DNA of 64,000 bases from Akkermansia muciniphila (GTDB taxonomy: Bacteria; Verrucomicrobiota; Verrucomicrobiia; Opitutales; UBA953), in contig CALQLO010000001.1 in the NCBI GenBank assembly GCA_943331445.1, positions 1 through 64,000 on the forward strand, given 5' to 3'. The translations under genes were made by a program, and so were the position numbers. Under the pieces are notes generated by a model. That model did no database searches, was not told the DNA's origin, and saw only the letters and a list, made by a program, of their open reading frames with translations. Shown one piece after another: positions 1-8,252 of this stretch. The number at the start of each line of letters is the position of its first letter. Position 1 is the stretch's first letter.

Positions 1-30
1 GCGATTGAGAAGGATTTCGCCAAAATTTAA
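1..30 (+). CDS. 3' end of an upstream gene (partial)
   Basis: Frame 1 reads nine sense codons (AIEKDFAKI) and then TAA at 28-30, two bases before the next ATG. This spacing matches the tight packing seen across the window, so it is probably the C-terminus of a gene that begins outside. Nine residues are too few to identify the protein. Confidence 0.4.
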   Translation, partial: AIEKDFAKI

Positions 31-32
31 TC

Positions 33-917
33 ATGGCCACTTTCTATCTGGGAGAAACACGGGGAAACCCTTCCATGTCGGTGTTGTCGCCCCGGCCTCT
101 GGCCGAGTTCTTGGTCGGGAATATCCCTCTGCGCCAGCACCAGTTAATGGTCTTGTCGGCGGCCTGTCTTATTCCTGGGGCTGAAACGAAGCATGATATC
201 CTCGTCGATGGTGCGGCGTGGCTGGAATTAGCTGATGTCCTCGCGTTTCTGGCTGCCGACCAGGCGCAGGCCCTGACGACTCCTCTTGGGCAGGTCCTGC
301 TGACCCGATCGTCTGGGCACGGGCCCGCCGTGGTCAGTGGTAGGTCTTTCCACCTTTCGCATCCTTGGGAGCTATTGACCGCTAATGAACGCGTACTCGC
401 GGCTAAGTTGGAATATACGCGCGCGGCTGAATATCACCCGTCCCTCTATGTGGACGGACGGCTGCAGGTCGGTCCGGGCACGAAGATTCTCCCGGGTGTG
501 GTAATCGAGGGCGACGTCATCATCGGAGCTGACTGTAAAATTGGTCCTAACTGCTATATCCGTGGGGCGACTTCGGTCGGCGATGGTTGTCATGTCGGCC
601 AAGCCGTGGAGTTAAAGAACTCGCTCCTCATGACCGGGACTAATGTTGGCCATCTTTCGTATGTCGGCGACTCCGTGCTGGGCATGAAAGTCAATCTGGG
701 GGCAGGAACCGTGACCTCGAATCTCCGACATGATGGCAAGAATCACCGCAGTATGGTTGGGGGCGTCCTCATCGATACTGGGCGACGCAAATTCGGCGCC
801 ATCATCGGTGACAACGTTCATACTGGTATTCACACCTCCATTTACCCTGGCCGGAAGCTCGCACCAGGCGCGACCACCCGCCCGGGCATCATCGTGGAGC
901 ACGATATTCTTTCCTAA
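33..917 (+). CDS. Left-handed beta-helix (GlmU C-terminal-like) acyltransferase-like protein
   Basis: The protein has 294 residues. From about residue 140 it carries hexapeptide repeats typical of a left-handed beta-helix (for example [32 protein letters not shown]), resembling the acetyltransferase half of GlmU and archaeal sugar-1-phosphate nucleotidyltransferases. Residues 1-120 lack the GxGTRM nucleotide-binding loop of a pyrophosphorylase, although [10 protein letters not shown] resembles the linker that ends such domains. It lies 3 bp upstream of glmS, which makes GlcNAc-1-phosphate or UDP-GlcNAc metabolism the natural context, but this is inference. An alternative start is the ATG at 75, preceded by GGGGA. 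Catalytic activity is unproven. Confidence 0.75.
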   Translation: MATFYLGETRGNPSMSVLSPRPLAEFLVGNIPLRQHQLMVLSAACLIPGAETKHDILVDGAAWLELADVLAFLAADQAQALTTPLGQVLLTRSSGHGPAVVSGRSFHLSHPWELLTANERVLAAKLEYTRAAEYHPSLYVDGRLQVGPGTKILPGVVIEGDVIIGADCKIGPNCYIRGATSVGDGCHVGQAVELKNSLLMTGTNVGHLSYVGDSVLGMKVNLGAGTVTSNLRHDGKNHRSMVGGVLIDTGRRKFGAIIGDNVHTGIHTSIYPGRKLAPGATTRPGIIVEHDILS

Positions 918-920
918 TTT

Positions 921-2759
921 ATGTGCGGCATCGTCGGATATGTCGGCCGATCTCCGGCCGCTCCCATTCTTATCGCTGGGCTGAGGAGGCTTGAATATCG
1001 CGGCTATGATTCGGCAGGCTTGGCGCTACAAGAAGGCGCATCCATTGTGACCGCCCGGGCGGTCGGCAAGGTGGTCCGTCTGGCGGATAAGGTACGACTG
1101 GAATGGTCGGAAGTTCGACAGGCTCAATGCACGGCCGGCATCGCGCATACGCGTTGGGCCACGCATGGTGCTCCCACCGAGGCAAACGCTCACCCGCATA
1201 TGGACGCTTCGCGGCGCATCGCCTTGGTCCATAACGGCATTATTGAAAATTATCGAGTCATCCGGACTAAATTAGAAGCCAAGGGCCACCGCTTCGATTC
1301 CGAGACCGACACCGAGGCCTTATCCCGCTTGGTGGGAGAGTTCTATCGGGGGGACTTGCGTAAGGCCGTTATTCAGGCGCTTCGTCAGGTCGAGGGCGCT
1401 TATGGCATCGCCGTTATTTCCGCAGATGAGCCAGGCAAGATTGTCGTCGCCCGTAAGGGCAGTCCGCTGGTCATCGGGGTGGGCGACGGTGAATGCTTGG
1501 TGGCCTCGGATGCTTCCGCCTTGATCGCGCATACCCGTCGGGTCATCTACCTCGACGACGGCGATGTGGCCGTGGTGACGGCAGATTCGGTCGACATCAC
1601 CGATCTCAATGATTCGCCGATGGATCGCGATGTCGCCGAACTCGGGATCGAGGTGGGGGCGGTGGAGAAGGGCGGCTTCGAGCATTTCATGCTTAAGGAG
1701 ATTTTTGAGCAACCGGAGTCGGTGCGTAACGCGCTACGCGGTCGCCTCGATGTCCCGAATGGCACGGCCGTGCTTTCTGGGCTCAGCTCTTCCGCCCGGG
1801 AGCTCGTCGAGATGCAACGCATCACCATGGTCGGCTGCGGCACATCCTTGCATGCGGGTATGGTCGGCGATTTTGCCTTTGAGGATGTGGCGGAGATTCC
1901 AACGGAAGCCCAACAGGCCGCGGAATTCCGCTACCGCAACCCTTTGGTCGATGGTCGTGACCTGGTGATTGGAATCTCCCAATCGGGCGAGACGGCTGAC
2001 ACACTGGCGGCCATTCGTGAAGCCAAGGACAAGGGGGCGATGGTTATTGGCTTGGTGAACGTCGTGGGCTCCACCATCGCCCGTGAGACGGGGCGGGGCG
2101 TTTACTTGCACGCAGGTCCAGAAATCTCGGTGGCTTCGACCAAAGCTTTTACGGGTCAGGTGGCCGTTTTGCTCCTCATGGCCTTAAAATTGGGGCGAGG
2201 CCGGCGACTATCCCGCGAGCGGGGTCAGTTTCTCGCGGCTGAAATTGGCCGTCTCCCTGAATTAATCGAGCGGGTGCTCCTGCAGAACGATGCCATCGCC
2301 AAGGTGGCCGAAGGGCTGGTGCGGCATGAGCACGCATTTTTCCTGGGTCGTGGTCCGATGTACCCCGTGGCGCTTGAGGGCGCCCTCAAGCTTAAGGAAA
2401 TCTCATACATCCATGCCGAAGGCTATCATGCCGCGGAACTCAAACATGGCCCGATTGCCTTGCTCACTCCTGGCGTCCCCGTGGTGGTGCTCGCTAATCG
2501 TTCTCCGGTGACGGATAAGGTCCTGAGCAACGCCGAGGAGTGCAAAGCCCGTGGCGCCCGCATCATCGCGGTGATTACGGAAGGCGGGGCGGGCGCGGCC
2601 GTAGCGGATGATGTCATTTGCATCCCGGACTGCGACCCACTCGTCGCCACTGTGCCGATGGCGGTCGCCCTCCAGCTGCTGGCCTACCATGTGGCCAGGC
2701 TGCGAGGTTGCGGGATTGATCAGCCACGGAATCTCGCGAAATCGGTAACGGTCGAGTAG
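921..2759 (+). CDS. glmS: Glutamine--fructose-6-phosphate aminotransferase (isomerizing)
   Basis: A cytoplasmic enzyme that makes glucosamine-6-phosphate from fructose-6-phosphate and glutamine, the first committed step to UDP-GlcNAc for peptidoglycan and LPS. It has 612 residues, the family's usual size. It begins MCGIVGYVG, with the N-terminal nucleophile Cys2 of the class II glutaminase domain (about 1-220), followed by GIAHTRWATHG and HNGIIENY. Two SIS domains follow: VGCGTSLHAG and SQSGETADT in the first, and LGRGPMYPVALEGALKLKE in the second. The C-terminus ends in the characteristic QPRNLAKSVTVE. It starts 3 bp after the beta-helix gene and is probably cotranscribed with it. Confidence 0.98.
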   Translation: MCGIVGYVGRSPAAPILIAGLRRLEYRGYDSAGLALQEGASIVTARAVGKVVRLADKVRLEWSEVRQAQCTAGIAHTRWATHGAPTEANAHPHMDASRRIALVHNGIIENYRVIRTKLEAKGHRFDSETDTEALSRLVGEFYRGDLRKAVIQALRQVEGAYGIAVISADEPGKIVVARKGSPLVIGVGDGECLVASDASALIAHTRRVIYLDDGDVAVVTADSVDITDLNDSPMDRDVAELGIEVGAVEKGGFEHFMLKEIFEQPESVRNALRGRLDVPNGTAVLSGLSSSARELVEMQRITMVGCGTSLHAGMVGDFAFEDVAEIPTEAQQAAEFRYRNPLVDGRDLVIGISQSGETADTLAAIREAKDKGAMVIGLVNVVGSTIARETGRGVYLHAGPEISVASTKAFTGQVAVLLLMALKLGRGRRLSRERGQFLAAEIGRLPELIERVLLQNDAIAKVAEGLVRHEHAFFLGRGPMYPVALEGALKLKEISYIHAEGYHAAELKHGPIALLTPGVPVVVLANRSPVTDKVLSNAEECKARGARIIAVITEGGAGAAVADDVICIPDCDPLVATVPMAVALQLLAYHVARLRGCGIDQPRNLAKSVTVE

Positions 2760-2833
2760 GGGCTTCATACTAGAAATATTACCTAACCTCCTGCGATTGC
2801 ATGGGCGCTTAGTCGGGACTTGCTGGGGGTGCC

Positions 2834-3157
2834 ATGAAAGACTCCCCCAAGAAGAAATGTCGTTGCTGTCAGAAAGCGCGCCCGTTGGCGCTTTTTCACC
2901 GGCTTGAAGGTACTACGGCCATCCATCCGTTCTGTCGCCCTTGCCTGGCGATGACGGTCCGCCAGCGGACGGCGGATCGGGCCACCCGGCGGGTGCTGAC
3001 CAAGCGCGATTGTGCCCAATGTGGACAGCAGTTGCCGGTTCAGATGTTCCACTGGTTGCGGGCCTCGAACAGCTATCATAGTTACTGTCGGCCCTGCCAT
3101 GCCGCTTATATGGCCGAACGCTACCGGCGCCTCTCGGAACCCCGAAAGCGCGCTTAA
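2834..3157 (+). CDS. Small protein with two zinc-knuckle-like CxxC...CxxC modules
   Basis: A basic protein of 107 residues. It contains two copies of one module: CRCC (or CCQK)...FHRLEGTTAIHPFCRPC in the first half and CAQC...FHWLRASNSYHSYCRPC in the second. Each copy has a CxxC pair, about 20-23 residues with a conserved F-H-x-L segment, and a second CRPC pair. This suggests two treble-clef or zinc-ribbon units, as found at the front of some HNH nucleases and in phage or plasmid nucleic-acid binders, but there is no nuclease motif here. It sits between glmS and two opposite-strand tRNA genes. The function is unknown. The internal duplication supports it being a real gene. Confidence 0.65.
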   Translation: MKDSPKKKCRCCQKARPLALFHRLEGTTAIHPFCRPCLAMTVRQRTADRATRRVLTKRDCAQCGQQLPVQMFHWLRASNSYHSYCRPCHAAYMAERYRRLSEPRKRA

Positions 3158-3170
3158 AGTGAATTCCCGC

Positions 3171-3245
<75 letters not shown>

Positions 3246-3349
3246 AGACAGCGGGATGTGAATGAGTGCAAGACGCGGAGGGGATTTCAAGAGCAAACGC
3301 ACTTAATTCACGGACACGCCCGAAGGCTTGTAAAATGCATTGTTCAAAG

Positions 3350-3421
3350 TGGCCGGACCGGGACTCGAACCCGGAACCAATTGATTAAAAGTCAACTGCT
3401 CTACCATTGAGCTATCCGGCC
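3350..3421 (-). tRNA. tRNA-Lys (anticodon TTT)
   Basis: The reverse complement gives acceptor GGCCGGA/TCCGGCC, D-stem GCTC/GAGC, anticodon loop CTTTTAA (anticodon TTT) and T-arm CCGGG TTCGAGT CCCGG, with discriminator A. Unlike its partner, the 3' flank reads CTT, so CCA is not encoded and must be added by a nucleotidyltransferase. It lies 104 bp upstream of the CTT gene in the direction of transcription. Confidence 0.95.
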
Positions 3422-3442
3422 AACCGAACAGTGCGATTACGA

Positions 3443-3458
3443 CACGCCCAGCGGCGTG
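3443..3458. other. Small hairpin upstream of tRNA-Lys pair
   Basis: CACGCC-CAGC-GGCGTG is a perfect 6-bp stem with a 4-nt loop. It lies between the end of the RlmB-like gene and tRNA-Lys(TTT). On the minus strand the T-rich run lies before the stem rather than after it, so it does not look like a standard terminator. Its role is unknown. Confidence 0.35.
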
Positions 3459-3477
3459 GGTAAAGAAAAATTGAACC

Positions 3478-4041
3478 TCAGCGGTGGCCGCGCTGTCGCA
3501 CGGCCTCAAAAAGGCAGACGCCCGCGGAGACCGAGACATTGAGGCAGGGGACGCTGCCAAGCATCGGGATGCGGAGGAGGAAGTCACAGGTCTCGGCTGT
3601 CAGGTGACGGATTCCGTCGCCCTCGGCGCCGAGGATGATGGCCAGCGGCCCAGTCAGTTTGGCCGCAAACAAGGATTGGCTGGCTTTGTGGTCAGAGGTG
3701 CCCGCAATCCAGACGCCCGCATCCTTGAGCTTGCCGAGTGCATTCCGGAGGTTGTTGGCCTGGACGATAGGCATCGTCTCGGCTGCCCCGACAGCAACTT
3801 TGCGGACGGTCTCGGTGACAGGCGCGGAGTTTTTTCGGGTGATAATCACGAAGGTGCAACCAGCACAATCGGCGTTACGGAGACACGCTCCCAAGTTATG
3901 AGGGTCCTGGACGCCGTCGAGGACGAGAATCAAGGGGTCCTTTACGTCCTTCAGCAGGGCGGGGATGTCGCCTTCATCGTAAAGCTTCAACGGCCGAAGG
4001 AGGTCGGCGTGACGTGGGGCGCGATCGTTGCTCCTGGCCAT
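3478..4041 (-). CDS. SpoU/TrmH-family RNA 2'-O-methyltransferase (RlmB-like)
   Basis: A SAM-dependent RNA ribose 2'-O-methyltransferase with a knotted SPOUT fold. It has 187 residues and all three family motifs: LDGVQDPHNLGACLRNADC (motif 1, Arg catalytic in the family), ILGAEGDGIRHL (motif 2) and PMLGSVPCLNVSVSAGVCLFE (motif 3, which forms the knot and SAM site). RlmB, which methylates G2251 of 23S rRNA, is about 245 residues with an N-terminal L30e-like RNA-binding domain. That domain is missing here, so the substrate could be another rRNA or tRNA site. It starts 3 bp after asd ends, on the same strand. Confidence 0.88.
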   Translation of the reverse strand: MARSNDRAPRHADLLRPLKLYDEGDIPALLKDVKDPLILVLDGVQDPHNLGACLRNADCAGCTFVIITRKNSAPVTETVRKVAVGAAETMPIVQANNLRNALGKLKDAGVWIAGTSDHKASQSLFAAKLTGPLAIILGAEGDGIRHLTAETCDFLLRIPMLGSVPCLNVSVSAGVCLFEAVRQRGHR

Positions 4042-4044
4042 GGG

Positions 4045-5067
4045 TTATGCGCGGCGGGCTAACCGACCTTGGGCATGGAGTGTTTCGGCAATCTGAATCG
4101 CATTGAGCGCTGCACCTTTCCAGAGCTGGTCGCCGGAAATCCAAAGGGAGAGACCGTTGTCAAAAAGGGAGTCCTTGCGGATCCGCCCCACGCCGCACTT
4201 TTCCTTGCCGGCGTAGTCGAGGGGCATCGGATACTTCTTGTTGGCCGGATCGTCGCAGAGTTCCGCTCCAGGAAACGCGGAAATGGCCTGACGGGCGACG
4301 GCGATATCAACCGGGCGCTCGAATTCAGCGCTGATGGCGATGGAGTGGGCGCGGAAGACCGGAACGCGTACACAGGTGGTGCTCACTTTGAGTCCAGGGA
4401 GATCCATGATCTTGCGGCCCTCGTTAAGCATCTTCATCTCTTCCTTAGTGTAGCCATCCTCGAGGAAGGAGTCCACCTGAGGGATAACATTGAAATTAAT
4501 CGTGTGCGGATAGACTTTGGCCGGAAGGGTCTCACCCTTAGCCCAAGCACGGGCCTGCCCGTCGAGTTCGCGCATCGCTTCGGCACCGGTGCCGGAGACG
4601 GCTTGGTACGTGGAGGCGAAGAACTTCTTTAAACCGAAAGCGAGGTGCAGGGGGTAAAGCCCCATCAAGGCGATCGCCGTCGAGCAGTTGGGATTCGCGA
4701 TAATACCCTTATGATTGGCCAGATGGTGGGCGTTGATTTCGGGCACCACGAGCGGCACCTCCGGCAGCATGCGGAAGGCGGAGCTGTTATCGATGACGAT
4801 GCAGCCTCGCTTAACGGCTTCCGGGGCCAAGGCCAGTGAGATGGAGCCCCCGGCGCTGAAGATGGCGAAATCGAGTCCTTCAAAGGCCTCGGGTTTAGCC
4901 TCTTGGACGGTCCATTCCCGGCCGCCGTAGGTGACCTTGGAGCCGGCGGAGCGGGCGGAGGCGAGGGGGCGAAGTTCTGCGACTGGGAAGTTCCGCTTGG
5001 CCATCAGTGCCAGCAGTTCTTGACCCACCGCGCCTGTCACGCCCACGATGCCGATACGATATGCCAT
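4045..5067 (-). CDS. asd: Aspartate-semialdehyde dehydrogenase
   Basis: Reduces aspartyl-4-phosphate to aspartate-4-semialdehyde with NADPH, feeding lysine, diaminopimelate, threonine and methionine synthesis. It has 340 residues, the usual length. The N-terminal Rossmann motif is GVTGAVGQELL. The catalytic cysteine lies in NPNCSTAIALMG, and SGTGAEA and RVPVFRAHSIAI carry family-conserved substrate-site residues, including the catalytic histidine. The neighbouring YkuD transpeptidase diverges from it with overlapping start regions. The association with DAP-peptidoglycan enzymes fits a cell-wall block. Confidence 0.97.
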   Translation of the reverse strand: MAYRIGIVGVTGAVGQELLALMAKRNFPVAELRPLASARSAGSKVTYGGREWTVQEAKPEAFEGLDFAIFSAGGSISLALAPEAVKRGCIVIDNSSAFRMLPEVPLVVPEINAHHLANHKGIIANPNCSTAIALMGLYPLHLAFGLKKFFASTYQAVSGTGAEAMRELDGQARAWAKGETLPAKVYPHTINFNVIPQVDSFLEDGYTKEEMKMLNEGRKIMDLPGLKVSTTCVRVPVFRAHSIAISAEFERPVDIAVARQAISAFPGAELCDDPANKKYPMPLDYAGKEKCGVGRIRKDSLFDNGLSLWISGDQLWKGAALNAIQIAETLHAQGRLARRA

Positions 5068-5621
5068 GTTCTGATTTCGAGTTAGGTTTGAAGAAGGAGG
5101 TTTCCGAGCGCCTGTCCGGGCTGGGCTTACCTTCCGCAGAACATTGCATCGTTGTGTCGATTGACCAGCAAAAACTATGGCATTTCAGCGGGGATGAGTG
5201 CCAATGTTATGTGGTCAGCACGGCCCGGGCGGGCGTGGGATGTGTCCAGGATTCGCACCAGACCCCGGAGGGATTACACGAGGTCTGCGAGCGTATCGGT
5301 GCGGGGGCCGCGGCCGGGATGGTTTTCAAGGCCCGGCAACCCACGGGCAAGCTTTCTGCCGAATGGCCGCAGCCGGATGATAATCTGATAACATCAAGAA
5401 TCCTGTGGTTGAGCGGACTCGAAGCCGGTCTGAATCTTGGGATCGATGCACAGGGGCGCGTGGTCGATACCCGTCGACGCTTCGTTTATATCCATGGGAC
5501 CAATCAGGTCGCCAAGCTGGGGACGCCGAATAGCCATGGTTGCGTGCTTCTTTCCGACCCCGATGTCATCCGGCTGTTTGAAGCCGTCAGCGTCGGCACG
5601 CCCGTACTGATTCGCGCTTAA
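5061..5621 (+). CDS. YkuD-type L,D-transpeptidase-like protein
   Basis: About 186 residues if translation begins at the ATG at 5061, which overlaps the start of asd by 7 bp. TTG at 5088 is another option. The YkuD active-site signature is present at the C-terminal end: YIHGTNQ followed by SHGCVLLSDPD, with the catalytic cysteine in SHGC. An N-terminal segment IVVSIDQQKLWHF matches the opening beta-strands of the fold. Family members cross-link peptidoglycan through meso-DAP or attach proteins to it. No signal peptide is visible, which is unusual for a periplasmic enzyme, so the start may be misjudged or export may be atypical. It converges with mrdA, overlapping by 4 bp. Confidence 0.85.
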   Translation: MPCSDFELGLKKEVSERLSGLGLPSAEHCIVVSIDQQKLWHFSGDECQCYVVSTARAGVGCVQDSHQTPEGLHEVCERIGAGAAAGMVFKARQPTGKLSAEWPQPDDNLITSRILWLSGLEAGLNLGIDAQGRVVDTRRRFVYIHGTNQVAKLGTPNSHGCVLLSDPDVIRLFEAVSVGTPVLIRA

Positions 5622-7729
5622 CGGCCAGGTTCTTCGCTGACTGCTTTGGGTGCTTCTTTGGCGAGCGTATCCGCCCAAGCGAGAATCATTTCGCGGGCGA
5701 CGGGGCCAGCGGTTTTTCCGCCCCAAGTGCTGGTGTCGAGTTGGCCTTCAACGAGTACGCAGAAAGCGACGGCTGGCTTATCCGCCGGGGCGTAGCCGAT
5801 CATCCATGCAAGGTGGGCTTTCTTCCCGTCTTTAAAATATTCCGCGGTACCAGTTTTGGCTGCATAGGGTAGGCCGGGTATTTTGCCCAATTTTGCAGTG
5901 CCTCCTTCTACGCAACTTTCTAAGCCGGCCCGCATGGCGGACATTTGTGGACCGGTCAGGCCGATCGGTTGTGAGCCCTGATGGATCCCGTCGCGCTTGG
6001 GGTCATGAATAATGTAGGGGGTCGTCCGGGTTTCGGCGCGCGCCACGGACGCGGCGACGCAGGCCATGTGCAGTGGGGTGGTGAGAAGGTAGCCTTGCCC
6101 GATGGCTAAGTTGGCCGTGTCTCCGTCAGTCCATCGACCCTGCCCGATGCGGGTTTTATAGACTTGGTCGGGCACAACTAAGCCGTGATCTGCGGGGGAG
6201 GGGAGGGCGGTGCTTTCCTTGAAATCGCCGTTGATTTCTCCCATGGTCTTGAGGAGCGGTGCATTGAGGCCGAAGCGACGGGCTTCCGCCGCGAGATTAT
6301 CGACACCTGTGCGGATACCGACCTGGTAATTCCAAACATTGCAGGAGATCGATAGCATCTTCTCGACGTCGACTTGCCCGTAGCCGTTCGGCTCGTGTTC
6401 TGGAAAATCGCGATTACCCACGCGAAAACTGGGTCCGCATTCTAGGATGTCATCCCAATCGATGATTTTATTACGCATTCCAGCCACAGCCGTGATGATT
6501 TTGAAGGTCGAGCCGGGGGCGTAGAGGCCTTGGATGGATCGATTCATCCAACCTCCGGACTTTTCAATCTCATCGTAATAGGCGTAGCTCACATGGTCGG
6601 CTAGGCGGTTTGGGTCGAAGGTGGGTTGGCTGGCGAGCGCGAGAATCTCTCCCGTGTTGACGTCCATCATGATCGCTGCGCCAGGGAGGACGGTGGCTTG
6701 AGTGTCACGAATCTTGCTGAGGGCGGATTCGGCAGCGGCTTGGATGCGCCAGTCGAGTGATAGTTTAGCCGACGAACCTTGTCGCGGCTCGCTGATCTGT
6801 AGCCGACTCTGGTTATACCCTGCGGAAGTTTTAGTCCATAGTTCCCACCCGCTGTTGCCGCGCAAAAGCTCGTCCTGCGTTTCCTCGATGCCGGCAGCGC
6901 CCTTCTTGCCTGTATAGTGGAGCTTCTGCAGCGAATCCATTTTGGTATCGGCGAGGTCGTCGACATTGGGCGGGAGCTCGGCGGAATCTTTCACGTAGCC
7001 CAGCACATGTGCTGCCAGGGTGCCGTGCGGATAGGTTCGGATGATGTCCGATTCGAGGCGGATGGGGCCGTCGACCGGAAATTGTTCGATGAAACGCGCG
7101 ACGGCCTTCATGCCTTCTTGAGGTGACAAGGCCTGTCCGGTCCCTGGGAACGCCAAATCGGGTACGAGGGTGAATGGTAACGGGCGGCGCTCGCGAAGGT
7201 GTTTACGAAGGGCCTCGAGGTCGACGTGGCGATCGTTAGGCGAAGTGATCGCGGGCACCTTAGTCGGTTTCCGGCCGGACTTCACCGATTTATTGGTTTC
7301 ATCGATGACAAACCATACTTTTGATAGCCATGCTTCGAGGACGTTTTTCTTTGCGGTCTCTTGGAGGGCTTCGCGATTGATCTGGGTAGCCTCGCGCGCT
7401 TTTTCCGCAGCCAATAATTTAAGATACTCCGTACGGAATTCTTTTTGCAGGGCCGCCAGGTCAGCCTTCACACTCCAGCGGGCGCGATTATCGACTAGGA
7501 TTTCGCCATTGCGGTCATAGATGCGGCCGCGGGCGGGCGGCAGGATGACGATGCGGCGGCTTTGCGATTCGGAGACCTCTTTAAGTTTTCCGGATTCGAC
7601 GAGTTGGCGTATGCCCAGGCCGAGCGAAACGTAAACGAAACCTAAGGCGAAAAAGAAGAAGACCGCGTAGAGCCGTAGCCGATCGATCGGCGTTGAAGGC
7701 AACACTTTCCCCGGGAGCTCTTCTTTCAT
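5618..7729 (-). CDS. mrdA: Penicillin-binding protein 2 (elongasome transpeptidase)
   Basis: A class B PBP of 703 residues that cross-links side-wall peptidoglycan with the MreBCD-RodA complex. An N-terminal membrane anchor (LYAVFFFFALGFVYVSLG) precedes the dimerisation domain with RGRIYDRNGEILVDN. The transpeptidase motifs are in order: SxxK as STFK in PGSTFKIITAVAG, SxN as SCN in LSISCNVWNYQ, and KTG in AAKTGTAEYFKDG. It is the last gene of the mreB-mreC-mreD-mrdA operon, and its start overlaps the end of mreD by 4 bp, implying translational coupling. No rodA follows on this strand within the window. Confidence 0.96.
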   Translation of the reverse strand: MKEELPGKVLPSTPIDRLRLYAVFFFFALGFVYVSLGLGIRQLVESGKLKEVSESQSRRIVILPPARGRIYDRNGEILVDNRARWSVKADLAALQKEFRTEYLKLLAAEKAREATQINREALQETAKKNVLEAWLSKVWFVIDETNKSVKSGRKPTKVPAITSPNDRHVDLEALRKHLRERRPLPFTLVPDLAFPGTGQALSPQEGMKAVARFIEQFPVDGPIRLESDIIRTYPHGTLAAHVLGYVKDSAELPPNVDDLADTKMDSLQKLHYTGKKGAAGIEETQDELLRGNSGWELWTKTSAGYNQSRLQISEPRQGSSAKLSLDWRIQAAAESALSKIRDTQATVLPGAAIMMDVNTGEILALASQPTFDPNRLADHVSYAYYDEIEKSGGWMNRSIQGLYAPGSTFKIITAVAGMRNKIIDWDDILECGPSFRVGNRDFPEHEPNGYGQVDVEKMLSISCNVWNYQVGIRTGVDNLAAEARRFGLNAPLLKTMGEINGDFKESTALPSPADHGLVVPDQVYKTRIGQGRWTDGDTANLAIGQGYLLTTPLHMACVAASVARAETRTTPYIIHDPKRDGIHQGSQPIGLTGPQMSAMRAGLESCVEGGTAKLGKIPGLPYAAKTGTAEYFKDGKKAHLAWMIGYAPADKPAVAFCVLVEGQLDTSTWGGKTAGPVAREMILAWADTLAKEAPKAVSEEPGR

Positions 7730-8250
7730 GGGGTGTCGGCGGCGGGAGGGATGCCGATGCGGTCCATTGCGAAATTTTGGACCAACGAGATTGGGAGATA
7801 GGCCGCGGCACCGAGGATGGTCGCGAGGCTCACCTGAAGGATGAATTGTACCCAGGGTGTGGCAGGTCTAGCCCCTTGGCTGGTGTCTAGGGCGATAGTG
7901 ACCGCAATGCTCCAAGCGATGCAGGCAAGGGTGTTGGTGATAATGGCCGCCCGCAGGAGTCTGGGCGTATTGCGAAGGAGCGGTTTATTGGCTGTCAGGA
8001 AGATGCTGGCGGCCACAAGGGTGATGGCTAGGGCGCCGTCGGGGATGGGGCGCCGTGCCTCGAAGAGAAAGCCGATGCATGCAGCGAAGGGCACGGCTTG
8101 GATTGGCCGAAGACGGCGGCAGGGGGCGATGATGCAGGCGCCGGAGATGAAGATAATGGCACCGACGCCTGCGAGCATGTCCGTGGCGAGGTCGGCACCG
8201 AGCAACCAAGGGTAAGTCGCCAGTAAGAGAATCAGCCAAGCCCAGCCCAT
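7726..8250 (-). CDS. mreD: MreD-like rod-shape membrane protein
   Basis: A small, very hydrophobic protein of 174 residues with roughly five predicted transmembrane segments. Sequence similarity to MreD is weak by eye, as is usual for this fast-evolving protein. The call rests mainly on position: it lies 2 bp after mreC and overlaps mrdA by 4 bp, the canonical mreC-mreD-mrdA order. MreD is an inner-membrane component of the elongation complex that contacts MreC and PBP2. Confidence 0.8.
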   Translation of the reverse strand: MGWAWLILLLATYPWLLGADLATDMLAGVGAIIFISGACIIAPCRRLRPIQAVPFAACIGFLFEARRPIPDGALAITLVAASIFLTANKPLLRNTPRLLRAAIITNTLACIAWSIAVTIALDTSQGARPATPWVQFILQVSLATILGAAAYLPISLVQNFAMDRIGIPPAADTP

Positions 8251-8252
8251 CG

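Noticed and set aside
3484-4062. Plus-strand open frame of 192 codons over the RlmB-like gene
   Set aside because: It lies antisense to a gene with clear SPOUT motifs and shows no domain of its own; it is a GC-rich shadow.
5094-5100. Strong AAGGAGG ribosome binding site for the L,D-transpeptidase
   Set aside because: No ATG, GTG or TTG follows in frame at a useful spacing (the nearest is CTG at 5112), so it is likely coincidental.
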